From the NCBI GenBank assembly GCA_001931905.2, contig MSJI02000362.1, forward strand, positions 1-50,148: a stretch of DNA of 50,148 nt. Direction: 5' to 3'. The stretch is from Cladosporium sp. IMV 00045. Taxonomy: Eukaryota; Ascomycota; Dothideomycetes; Cladosporiales; Cladosporiaceae. The notes below the pieces were generated by a model. It saw nothing but the letters and a program-made list of their open reading frames with translations, was not told the DNA's origin and made no database searches. The translations under genes were made by a program, and so were the position numbers. Positions 20,260 to 28,724 of the stretch are shown one piece after another (the first letter of the stretch is position 1; the number at the start of each line of letters is the position of its first letter).

Positions 20260-20637
20260 ATGGCACCAGCAAACGACGCCGAAAAAGAAGAACGCCTGAA
20301 AGCCGCACTATGGTACAGCGTAGGTCAAACGATAGACTCGGTCTCTCTCGCCAAAGACATCAACGCCTCGTCCCACTTCATCGGAGCCTTGAGCGAGATG
20401 CTCTGGGCGCAGATAGGTAAGAATTATCCTTCACCTATTTGATCTAAATCTCAGAGTGGATATTTATGCTCACACGCGACAGAAAATATCAGTCACGACT
20501 TGGAGTCTTTCGCCAAACATGCCGGTCGCTCCACCATCAACACCTCGGATGTTCTACTCCTCGCGCGCAGGAATGAAGGATTGGAGGATGTTTTGAAGCA
20601 GGAAGCGAAAGCTGTCAAGGCACGCGAGAAGACTTGA
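20260..20637 (+). CDS. MHF1: CENP-S / MHF1 histone-fold protein
   Basis: Histone-fold subunit that pairs with Mhf2/CENP-X at kinetochores and with the FANCM/Mph1 helicase at stalled forks. Two exons: 20260-20416 and 20483-20637; 103 residues. The join splits a Glu codon and gives EMLWAQIENISHDLESFAKHAGRSTIN, the most conserved stretch of CENP-S. KEERLKAALWYSVGQTID at the start and TSDVLLLARRNEGLEDVL at the end complete the histone fold. Length is normal and there are no added domains. It overlaps no other gene and sits inside the metabolic block without an obvious functional link. Confidence 0.92.
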
Positions 20638-20809
20638 AAGTGTCACGTCAATTACAAATATGAGACGACAAGGGAGAAAAAGGTCTTTCTCGAGAACGAC
20701 ACGAGCGCTGTGTCTGTCATGCAAGCATTTTATTCATCTATGGTCATTTGTACATGGGTCTATGGGAGGATGCTCCAACATAGCAGTCGCGGGATATGGA
20801 TTGCTCCTT

Positions 20810-21862
20810 CTATGCTTCCTGCTTGTCGGGGAAGCCGAGGTTGACCTGGATGCATGTAAGTTGGGGGCTTGCAACGGTTGAGGGTTTGCGGCAAGGCAAC
20901 TTACGCCGAAGGCAGGGTAGACGAAGCGTGTCACGCCCTTGGTCTTGGAGATCTTGTTGAGGGCGTCGAGGTCGGAGGAGTCGAGAGGCACGACCTTGAG
21001 GTTTTCTGCAATTCTGGTGGAGGTGACGGATTTGGGAAGGGGAGTCACGCCTCGTGCGACTGAGGTAGAAAGATTAGCGAATGCATTCGTGCAGAGTCAT
21101 AAATCTCAAGAAGTTCTTACCTTGGTAGCTGATCAGTACTGTACCGGGGCCGACATTGTGCTTCTTGGCCACTTCCGTCACGCCCTCCTCCTGGAACAGA
21201 GGGCTGCCAGTGCTTCCAAGCGGGCTGTATGCCTGGACTTGAATACCCTTGGACTGGCAGAAATCCACAGTCTCCTGCTGGGGCAGGTATGGGTGGTTCT
21301 CGATCTGGTTGGCAGCGGGGACGACGGTGGCTTCCTTGAGCAACTTCTCAAGGTAGGGAATGCTGAAGTTTGACACGCCAATCGCCTTGACCTTGCCAGT
21401 CTGCACCAGCGACTCCATACCCTTCCAGGTGTCGACGTAGGACCACTCCTTGTCAAGATCGCGCGAGCCATCCTCGTGCTTGGGGAAAAGAGGGTGGTTG
21501 CCGTTCGGGCTCATGGGCACCGGCCAGTGCATGAGCCAGAGGTCAATGTATTCCAAGCCGAGGTTCGCCAGCGTCTCGTTGAGACACTTCTCTTGCAGAC
21601 CGGTTCGGTGGAAAGTGCACCACAGCTTTGAGGTGACGAAGATGTCCTCGCGCTTGATCCCCGCCTCGAAGGCCTTCTTCAGACCCTCTCCGACTTCCTT
21701 CTCATTCTGGTACACATACGCGGCATCGATGTGTCTGTAGCCGCTCTTGAGGGCGTGCTCGACGGCGGCAGCGACCTCACCAGGACCTGACTGCCAGGTT
21801 CCGAGGCCGACGGCGGGGATGGAAGCGCCGGTGTTGAGCTTGAACTGGGTGTTGACGGACAT
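20810..21862 (-). CDS. Aldo-keto reductase (GCY1/YPR1-like; glycerol/uronate reductase candidate)
   Basis: NADPH-dependent reductase of carbonyl compounds. Three exons: 21862-21121, 21059-20905 and 20845-20810; 310 residues. The frame is open to an earlier ATG at 21937, but family alignment favours MSVNTQFKLNTGASIPAVGLGTWQ. The catalytic residues are visible: Asp and Tyr in HIDAAYVYQNE, Lys in VTSKLWC, His in WLMHWPVP. The cofactor end is PLPKSVTSTRIAENL, the Ser/Arg loop that binds the NADPH phosphate. The last exon is only 12 codons (ends DKQEA). It is divergent from myo-inositol oxygenase. Reducing the glucuronate made by that enzyme to L-gulonate is an attractive role, but the closest named relatives act on glycerol and aldehydes, so the substrate is inference. 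Confidence 0.87.
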
Positions 21863-22862
21863 GTTTGCGTCTGCTTCCGGGTTCTTGATGTGTTCGGGGG
21901 TTCTTGCGAGCATGAAATTGGCGAGCGCCGGGTTCATGACTGTTGGGTGGTCGTCTTGGTTTTGTTGACCTCGGGCTATACAGGGCCGAGCACGTAATTG
22001 TCTCCAGGGCTAGCACCGCCCTCGCTACACTCGCACGGAACAATTCTGTTGACGATGATGCAGGTCGAACGTGGGGTCCTGTCTTCGCGTCGGCGTTTGA
22101 TGCTCCAACCCTAACCCTCACACCCCACGTGCCCGCCACACTTCACTCGCGTCGGGGACTTGAATAGACTTCATCTTCGGCGCGCTAGGATAAACATGTC
22201 GGCGAAACCATTCACCTAGCGTCTTGGTCATGCGGCGGATCGGAGGGGCAGGTCTGAGCAGAAGAGGTAACATCGCCCGGCCGAAGGGTAAGACGAGGCG
22301 CTCCATGACGCGAACGATCAGCGGTACGCATCAACTCTGCTTCCGAGCTGCCATAAACAGCAGCAGAGTGGAGACGTTGAGGGATTTTCTTGCCTCCGTG
22401 CCCGACAGGATTTTCCGATGGAGGGGAGCGAAGGCCAATGAGGACGACATGCTGACCATGCCATGACAAGTTTACCTTCAACGACCTCTTCTGGGGCGTC
22501 TCCATGGCGGAGCCTGTAGGGCAGCGAGGGTAGGTGTGGGCGCCTGGGGTCTGCTTGTGGAGATGGCGTAGTCAGGCCTTTGCATGGTTTTGCTGCGATC
22601 GGACTCTGGTCTCACCCTGCCTTGCCTGTCCCTTCGATTGAAGGCAAGTGGAGAGCCCTGGGGAGATACGGGGGTCGACCAGGAGTAAGATGATAGAAAA
22701 GGTGCTATCGTCTCTTCGTGTTCCGTTCATCTCATCTTCATCCAAACCGTCTTTCTCTGTTTGCCTCAAATCCTTGATCATAACCGAGTTACCAATCGAT
22801 CTCCCGTTGTTTTGTAAACATCGATCGAACAGTTCACATACTCGACTTATCAATCGATCAAC
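21863..22862. promoter_or_regulatory. Bidirectional upstream region of the AKR and inositol oxygenase genes, with three ATCGAT motifs
   Basis: About 1 kb between divergent starts. In the last 68 bases before the inositol oxygenase ATG, the palindrome ATCGAT occurs three times, at 22795-22800, 22820-22825 and 22853-22858; two copies share the longer form CAATCGATC. Farther up, CGGATCGG at about 22235 has two CGG triplets two bases apart. The region should hold the promoters of both genes. The function of the motifs is unknown. Confidence 0.5.
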
Positions 22863-23870
22863 ATGGCACCCGCAGCCGTAGCCATGCCTCCCGTCGAGGC
22901 ACCCAACGTGGCCGAGGAGTTCGTCGATCACAGAGATGGCCTTGCCCTCGAAGCCACCTCCGACGCTGTTGATGAGGTCAACGTCCTCAAAGCCGCCATG
23001 CGCGTGAAAAACGGCACCGCCACCCAGGAGGAAGTCGACATGTACGAGCAGTCCAAGTTCGACGCCGATAAGGACAAGACCCAGTTCCGCCAATACGAGG
23101 ATGCTTGCGACCGCGTCAAGAACTTCTACCGCGAGCAGCACGAGAAGCAGACCGTCGCATACAACCTCAAGGCCCGCAACGATTTTAAGTCGCAGACGCG
23201 CGCCGAGATGACCATCTGGCAGGCCATGGAGAAGCTCAACACCTTGATCGACGAATCCGACCCGGACACATCCCTGTCTCAGATCGAGCACCTCCTTCAA
23301 TCTGCCGAAGCCATCCGTCGTGACGGCAAGCCCAAGTGGTTCCAATTGACCGGCCTGATTCACGACCTGGGCAAGCTCCTCTTCTTCTACGGCGCCAAAG
23401 GCCAGTGGGACGTCGTGGGCGACACTTTCCCCGTCGGCTGCGCGTTCGAAGACAGCATCATCTACCCAGGCACCTTCGCCGACAACCCGGACTCCAAGGA
23501 CCCCGTATACAGCACCAAGCACGGCATCTACAGCGAGGGCTGCGGCCTTGACAACGTCATGCTCTCCTGGGGCCACGACGAGTACCTCTACCACCTGTGC
23601 AAGGAGCAAAGCACCCTGCCCGACGAGGCCCTCGCCATGATCCGCTACCACTCTTTCTACCCCTGGCACTCTGCTGGCGGGTACAGGTGGATGATGAACG
23701 AGAAGGACCACGAGATGCTCAAGGCCGTCAAGGCTTTCAACCCTTACGATCTGTACAGCAAGAGCGATGGTATCCCTGACATCGTTGAGCTGAAGAAGTA
23801 CTACATGGAGCTGATCAACACTTACTTCCCTCCAAGGGAGGGAGAGACCGAGCGTGTGATCAAGTGGTAG
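22863..23870 (+). CDS. myo-Inositol oxygenase
   Basis: Di-iron oxygenase converting myo-inositol and O2 to D-glucuronate in the cytosol. Single exon, 335 residues. The iron ligands are visible in order: His in QIEHLLQSAE, the HD pair in LTGLIHDLGK, His in MLSWGHDEYLYHL, His in MIRYHSFYPWH, and Asp in NPYDLYSKSD. The motifs PVGCAFEDSIIYPGTF and HSAGGYRWMM are also family-specific, and the ending is ERVIKW. The N-terminal 25 residues are Ala/Pro-rich and variable. It is divergent from an aldo-keto reductase that might take its product, and within 10 kb of inositol-dehydrogenase-, polyol-dehydrogenase- and SDR-type genes. Identity is firm. Confidence 0.96.
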   Translation: MAPAAVAMPPVEAPNVAEEFVDHRDGLALEATSDAVDEVNVLKAAMRVKNGTATQEEVDMYEQSKFDADKDKTQFRQYEDACDRVKNFYREQHEKQTVAYNLKARNDFKSQTRAEMTIWQAMEKLNTLIDESDPDTSLSQIEHLLQSAEAIRRDGKPKWFQLTGLIHDLGKLLFFYGAKGQWDVVGDTFPVGCAFEDSIIYPGTFADNPDSKDPVYSTKHGIYSEGCGLDNVMLSWGHDEYLYHLCKEQSTLPDEALAMIRYHSFYPWHSAGGYRWMMNEKDHEMLKAVKAFNPYDLYSKSDGIPDIVELKKYYMELINTYFPPREGETERVIKW

Positions 23871-24681
23871 ATGTTGAGTGCTGTCATCTTTCTGAGGCAG
23901 GATAATGTTAGCGAAGTAATCAGTAGAGCGGCGTTTGGGATTTGATTTCTTGGTGAAAAGTGCTCCCGCCTAGGATGGTTTGGTCGAGCTTTCCGTAGCA
24001 ACGACGTAATGAAGAAATTTTCACATTATTATACAACCTTTTCACTCCTTCCTATGCATGCAGTATTTGCTCCCCAAAACTATCGTCCACACTGTTCCGG
24101 CGCAGCCAAAGTAGGGCCAGGCATTCCTCCTGAGGAACTGTGGTCAGCCGTAAACACCATCACCCCGAGACATCTTCATTTGCGGCATTTCTCTTTTTTT
24201 TTTGCCTTTGCAGGTTGTTGAAAGGGCTATTCATCTGGGCGTAGATAAGTTCGGAGGCATCTGTAAGTCGGAAATTATGCTTTTGGGGATCTTTAATTCA
24301 AGGACGACCTGATCCTGTCGTCCTTTTGTCGAGTTCTCTAGCTTTTCGCGGTTGCTCGGCTCATTATTACGTCCTTCCATGTCATTTGTCATCGAGACAA
24401 GCCCTTTGGTCCACCGTCGTTCAGCATATTTCATCTTACTCGTTGCCTGCGTCCACCTCGCCTTGCCCGCCGTCGTTCTGCGCGTCTTTCCGTGTGCTCT
24501 GGGAGCTTCACTTCCAACGCTCTTGGCATCCACTTGCAACGATTCACTTCGAGCCGTGCATAAGCGATATTTGCCCTCTCGGCTCTTTCTCAATTAAGCC
24601 AGCTTCCGCGCTTTTTATCTTGATTCCCAGTGATACGTCAGTTACAACATCCGCCACCCAACCTTCGAGCGAGTCTCAAGC
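23871..24681. other. Intergenic stretch, no gene recognised
   Basis: About 810 bp after the inositol oxygenase gene. A 178-residue plus frame (24326-24862) and opposing minus frames exist, but none has a domain or plausible codon pattern. A run of nine or more T at about 24192-24201 is the only simple feature. Confidence 0.4.
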
Positions 24682-24870
24682 ATGGCGCAAGAGCAGGTGT
24701 CAACATATATTCGGGAGCTTTGGGGCGAGATCATCCTTTGCGAGGAAGTCAAGGGTGCAATTGACACATCGGAGGGTTCGCCGGTCTCAAAACGGGTCTT
24801 CAACATGCGCGACCTCGCTTTGTGCTTGGGATTCACGCGCTCGGAACACAGAGCATTCTTAATGGAGTAA
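24682..24870 (+). CDS. Small hypothetical protein, doubtful
   Basis: A 62-residue frame beginning MAQEQVSTYIRELWGEIILC and ending CLGFTRSEHRAFLME. No family recognised; no signal peptide or membrane segment. The codon before the stop overlaps a GTAAGC, so the stop could instead be removed by an intron ending TTTCAATAG near 24926, which would change only the last two or three residues. The sequence reads like a folded helical protein rather than low-complexity noise, and it sits alone in a gene-poor stretch. It could be a real small gene, a fragment of a decayed gene, or chance. Confidence 0.25.
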   Translation: MAQEQVSTYIRELWGEIILCEEVKGAIDTSEGSPVSKRVFNMRDLALCLGFTRSEHRAFLME

Positions 24871-25600
24871 GCGCCTGCAGTGATGCGACCTGGCATAGCT
24901 GTGACTTTTTTAAAAGATTTCAATAGCCTTTAATGTGTGATTGCGACGTCTGACTCACCTTCCGCCACCCATGTCTTTCGTTTCACGTCTCAGAAAGATA
25001 AGCAATTAGTTTGCCAGACACTGCTCACCTGATGCCATCTAATTTTCGCTGATAAATTTGATTCTGCCCTTCAAGTCCCATCGAGGAGAAGTAGATCCTT
25101 CGTGCGTATCTCTGAATTGAATCACGGGTCTTTGCGAAACGAACAGTAGTCGCCAGCTCAAGGACGAGCGTTTCCGACACCGTCGAACAGACGTGAAGTC
25201 GTGAATTTCAATCACGTGATCTTGAACCTCACATTTTGCTGTTCTTGGAGTATCGGCATCCATCAGCACACGAGCTAGCATTTGAAATTAGAACGCAAGT
25301 TCGATGGTTTGAGAAAAAAGACGTTAGGCTTCTGTGGTCCACAAGTAATTATATCTTGACATGCATCTTCCTCTTGTTCGTCCCACCCTCGGGATTCAGG
25401 ATTGGCTGAGAAGTCACTATCAAAAGTATTGCTCTGCCAGATTTTCCTTACATTGCGTTCGACTCACCTCTCACTTCTTCCAAGGATTTTTATCGTTGCT
25501 AAATTGAAGACAGGTGCGAAGCCACGTTTGTGCGACATGGACGGAGCCGAGAGAATCACAGGTCATTGTGGCGGGTGGCACGATTAATTGGTTTGCATCA

Positions 25601-25725
25601 TTTCTATGGAAGAGGATGATCCATCTTGGCCGCAACATGTGCCTTTCTCCTCGGCGCCGCGTAGAGGTGTGGATCAAATCGTCGGGGTGGGTTTTTGAAG
25701 AGGTTTGCCCTTGCCGAGAGTCTTG
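25601..25725 (-). repeat. Dispersed repeat core, copy 1 (partner at 41566-41692)
   Basis: Read on the minus strand, this stretch of about 125 bp matches the plus strand at 41566-41692 with roughly 75-80 % identity by eye. Shared blocks include GGCAAGGGCAAACCTC, AAAAACCCACC, GATCCACACCTCTACGCGG, CGAGGAGAAA and GCGGCCAAGA. The copies are therefore inverted relative to each other. Neither copy carries a long frame with a domain. It looks like a remnant of a transposable element or its terminal part. Confidence 0.6.
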
Positions 25726-25735
25726 CGATTGCTCT

Positions 25736-26100
25736 TCTGAGAGCACGACAAATGTGATCAAACGAAATGACAACAGCTTTTCCCCTGTCGCAATGATCTC
25801 TGTGTCTGGCAGCACTCTTTTCCAAGAGGACCACCGTTGTGATCATTGCGGTGACAGCTTTTGCGTTACCGCCTTGATTTTTGCTAGTTCTCAGAGCACC
25901 ACTGTTATTGATGATCGCAGCGACAACAGCTTCTGCCGTTGTTGGCTCAGTTCTTCTGTCTATAAGTTTCCTTGTCAGAGTACCGCTATCGTAATATCAG
26001 TGATAATAGCTTCTGCCTTGTCTCCTTGATATAGTGGCAATCCTTCTCAGAGCACCGCCATAGTGTCCTGGGAACCCCATGTCACGATGTCACGCCCCCT
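25736..26100 (+). repeat. Degenerate tandem array, about 70-85 bp unit, five copies
   Basis: Units begin with TCTCAGAGCACC-like words at 25736 (TCTGAGAGCACG), 25821 (TCCAAGAGGACC), 25889, 25974 (TGTCAGAGTACC) and 26045. Each is followed by variants of TGATGATCGCAGCGACAACAG and CTTCTGCC-type blocks (parts of the unit only). The spacing is 68-85 bp. Copies are strongly diverged, and the unit length is not a multiple of three. It lies directly beside repeat core copy 1 and just beyond the 3' end of the BTB gene. Confidence 0.55.
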
Positions 26101-26134
26101 CATTTGATTTGTACCAATGGAGAAAGTCACTGGC

Positions 26135-26978
26135 TCAATCGCGATTGCGTTGGCGGCGACCACGGCCACCACCACGGCCACCACCACGACGTGTATTAGT
26201 ATGACTGGCTTCTGTGGCGGCGGTTTTGGCGACGGCTTTGGCGACGGCTTTGGTGAAGGCTCCTGCTTCGGCAGCTTTGGCGGCGGCTTCTGCGGCGGCG
26301 CGCTGGCGGGCAGCTTCTTCAGCTTCTTCAGATTCTCTTCGCCGGACTACCATGGTTGCTAAGCAGAGATGCCACGTGAGCTCATCGTTGTCCATGAGCT
26401 CGCGAAATCTAGGAGACTGCTCGTAAAGCCTCTCCATGATTGGGACACAATGCTCTGCTAGCGCCTTGCGCCCAGGACCAGTATCTCTGTGTGGAGTCGC
26501 ATGCCAGGTCATGTCGATCGTATCGACGAGTTCTGCTTCACTCACCATCCAAACCGAGCCCTTGGCTAGAAATTGCCCGAAATGGCTCGCTGCCACATTC
26601 TTGAGGCGCTCCAGACCGTATTTCTCCGCCGTCACGTAGACGTGCGCATGTCTCGTGAGACTCCACCAACTGCCAGTTTGGTCGTCTTTGCATTGATCAT
26701 ACTCCATATAGTAGAGGGAGCGTAACATGGCCAAGACTGACAACTGGTCATCTTCGAAGAGCTCAATATCCTTCATGTTCGACTCCTGTGTGCTCCACGT
26801 TACTTGATAGATTACGAGTAGCTTCTGTACATGAACTTCTTACCTGGAAGGCGCCATTGAACATTGTTCGGAAGTAATCCGACTCGCGCATAAGGATGAA
26901 TTTATGCGCCTTGATCGAGCAGTCTCGGACCGTGATAGTCACGTCGGAGTGCTGCTCGTTGTTGCAGTAGCTGGACAT
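26135..26978 (-). CDS. BTB/POZ domain protein with Ala-rich and RGG tail
   Basis: BTB proteins mediate protein pairing, often as Cullin-3 adaptors. Two exons: 26978-26844 and 26785-26135; about 261 residues. The BTB core is seen as HSDVTITVRDCSIKAHKFILMRESDYFRTMF and, across the intron, FNGAFQESNMKDIELFEDD, followed by LRSLYYMEYD. The middle (HVYVTAEKYGLERLKNVAASHF) is the usual helix after the domain. The C-terminus is unusual: an Ala/Glu/Arg helix (AARQRAAAEAAAKAAEAGAF), then a Lys/Ala repeat (AVAKAVAKTAATEA) and a Gly/Arg tail (RRGGGRGGGRGRRQRNRD) that could bind RNA. The tail is encoded by GC-rich short tandem repeats. An open frame just upstream starts from TTG, so I chose the ATG at 26978. 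The Cullin link is inference. Confidence 0.82.
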
Positions 26979-27454
26979 TGCGTTAGCGAGTGTCTTGAAA
27001 GATGAAATATGTTCGAGCAATACTTTTTGTAATCTTCAACAGGCGTTGAAGAGGATACTGCTGGTAGCGCCATTTGATATGAGGTGCGCTGATTATGTGG
27101 TAAGAGTAGGAGAGAATGCAAGAAACCGCGAAGTGCAAGTAATCGGTAAGCCTTGACCACTTCTGACCTCACTTCATGAGCACATAACGACGCACTCTGG
27201 AGGCACTGTTAGATAGCATGTGATACCGTCGTCAAATCGCAGACTTTGCAACAACTCACTTATCTATGCGGGCAATTACCATCCTGCGTCCCTTTGAGCG
27301 CATAGTATCCTCCTCCCACACAGAGGGCCAGCCTCTCATGAGTCCTAACACTCTCTCCGCTTTGCTTTCGAGTCCTTCAATCGGGCGCTCTCATGACCAT
27401 CAACAACTCGCATCTCATCTATTGTCGACATTCCTGGTGTAAACCTTTAATACA
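26979..27454. other. Upstream region of the BTB gene
   Basis: 476 bp between the BTB start and the stop of the repeat-precursor gene. A 77-residue minus frame overlaps the BTB start in a different frame and lacks a usable splice donor, so I do not extend the gene into it. Nothing else seen. Confidence 0.4.
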
Positions 27455-28573
27455 CTAGGAAGTTGCTTCAATGGCAGCAGTCTCCTTGGGAATCAAAGCA
27501 GTGGCGCTGATAACAGCGCCCTCGATTGCTTCAACAGCTGAGCCAAGAATGTCATCAATTTGGCGACGGCTGACAGCTGCCTCGACATCCTCAGGCACAG
27601 TTTCTCCAAGTTTACCGATGATATCCTCAGCAAGAGCAGAGACCTGAGCAAGAGAATCATCGGCTTGACGGCGGGCTAGAGCAGGAGCATCGCTCGCGGG
27701 AACAATACCTCCGACCAAGCCGTTGATCAAATCGGTTACCGGCGTAAGAGCATCGTCGATTTGACGACGGCGGACAGCAGCATCTCCACCACTTGGTACC
27801 AAGCCACCTACAAGGCCATTTACAAGATCGGTGACTGGAGCAAGAGCGTCGTCAAGCTGACGACGAGTAAGAGTTGCATTCTCACTTCCTCCCGACAGAA
27901 GACCTCCAACAAGATCAGTGACCGGAGCAAGCACATCATCGAGCTGTCGGCGGGAGAGCGTTGCAATTTTGCCTCCATCTGCCAGGCTCCCAACAAGTCC
28001 ATTTGCGAGGTGGGTGACCGGAGCGAGAGCATCATCCAACTGACGGCGGGAGAGCGTGACATTCTCGGGCGTGGCTCCACCGACAAGGGCACCGACGACA
28101 CCGGTGATGGGTGCGAGGGCGTCGTCAAGCTGACGGCGAGCCAGGGTAGCGTTTTCGCTTCCACTGTCGAGAAGACCACCTACGAAGTCGGTGACAGGAT
28201 CAAGGGCATCGTCCAGCTGGCGGCGGACGACTATGGCGTTCTCGGAGGGGGCAGCGCCAGTAAGTCCTTCAACTAGGTCTTTGATTGGAGTGAGAGCATC
28301 CTCTACCTGACGGCGGCGGACAGAGGACTCAGAAGGTACCAGCCCTCCTGCAAGACCATTGACGAGGTCGGTGACTGGAGCGAGAGCATCGTCCAGCTGG
28401 CGGCGACGTACGGCCGCTTCCGAAGGAATCAGGCCGCCAACCAGGCCATCAACAAGGTCGGTGACAGGAGCCAGAGCATCGCCAAGTTGACGGCGCTGCA
28501 CAGCAGCACTATCATATGGCATGGGGGCGCACAGTGCCAAGGTGGCGGTGGCCAGAGTAGTGAAGATGTACAT
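27455..28573 (-). CDS. Secreted Kex2-processed tandem-repeat precursor (KEP-like)
   Basis: Precursor of 372 residues, single exon. I chose the second ATG (MYIFTTLATATLALCA), which begins a clean signal peptide; the frame is open for ten residues upstream. After a short APMPYDSAAV lead come eleven units, each opening with a dibasic site followed by Gln (RRQ). Typical text after RR is QLDDALAPVTDLVNGLVGGL, then a variable Ser/Gly/Asn spacer ending in VRR, LARR, LSRR or LTRR. Units are about 28-35 residues. Cutting after RR by Kex2 in the Golgi would free eleven similar amphipathic peptides with N-terminal Gln, which can cyclise to pyroglutamate. There is no Cys in the repeats and almost no aromatic residue. 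No UstYa-like gene is nearby, so a dikaritin-type cyclic peptide is unlikely. Function unknown; surface-active or signalling peptides are possible. Confidence 0.85.
   Translation of the reverse strand: MYIFTTLATATLALCAPMPYDSAAVQRRQLGDALAPVTDLVDGLVGGLIPSEAAVRRRQLDDALAPVTDLVNGLAGGLVPSESSVRRRQVEDALTPIKDLVEGLTGAAPSENAIVVRRQLDDALDPVTDFVGGLLDSGSENATLARRQLDDALAPITGVVGALVGGATPENVTLSRRQLDDALAPVTHLANGLVGSLADGGKIATLSRRQLDDVLAPVTDLVGGLLSGGSENATLTRRQLDDALAPVTDLVNGLVGGLVPSGGDAAVRRRQIDDALTPVTDLINGLVGGIVPASDAPALARRQADDSLAQVSALAEDIIGKLGETVPEDVEAAVSRRQIDDILGSAVEAIEGAVISATALIPKETAAIEATS
27520..28480 (-). repeat. Coding tandem repeat of about 85-105 bp, eleven units
   Basis: Each unit contains a near-identical block reading, on the plus strand, ACGGCG or GACGGCGG near CGTCGTCAAGCTG or CATCGTCCAGCTG, with GGTGACTGGAGC or GGTGACAGGA about 20 bases before it. 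The central and upstream units are best conserved; the two nearest the 3' end of the gene are most diverged. The array explains a string of open frames on the opposite strand. Confidence 0.8.
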
Positions 28574-28717
28574 TGTCGGCGAGTTGCTTGGTGGAAATTG
28601 CAAATGTGCTTCAAAGTCCTGCTTCGAAGAATAGAATGAAGTGAAGGTAGTGTGGAGGAGCGACTGAATGATAGATGCTGAGTTCGTTCAGACCTGACAA
28701 GGCAGGAATCACTTGCT

Positions 28718-28724
28718 CTTTATA
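28718..28724 (-). promoter_or_regulatory. TATA box of the repeat-precursor gene
   Basis: TATAAAG on the minus strand, about 145 bp upstream of the chosen ATG. A clear TATA element is not common in this window and suggests regulated, strong expression. The 5' leader would be of the order of 100 bp. Confidence 0.5.

Noticed and set aside
22572..23711. A 379-residue open frame on the minus strand across the inositol oxygenase gene
   Set aside because: It is the antisense of a strongly codon-biased gene. Its Val/Leu/Gly-rich text has no domain; the sense strand matches inositol oxygenase over its full length.
24326..24862. A 178-residue plus-strand frame
   Set aside because: Ser/Leu/Cys-rich with no motif; overlaps the small MAQEQ frame in another phase and opposing frames.
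26939..27172. An upstream coding exon for the BTB gene (MALPAVSSSTPVEDYKK...)
   Set aside because: It overlaps the BTB frame in another phase, and there is no donor/acceptor pair that would join them; an in-frame TGA lies just upstream of the BTB frame.
27520..28480. Common origin of the 85-105-bp coding repeat and the 88-bp non-coding arrays
   Set aside because: Similar unit length only. By eye I found no shared sequence beyond chance in either orientation; a profile comparison would be needed.
27455..28573. Dikaritin (ustiloxin-type) RiPP precursor
   Set aside because: The Kex2 repeat plan fits, but core peptides lack the Tyr used for cyclisation and no UstYa/UstYb-like or tyrosinase gene occurs in the window.
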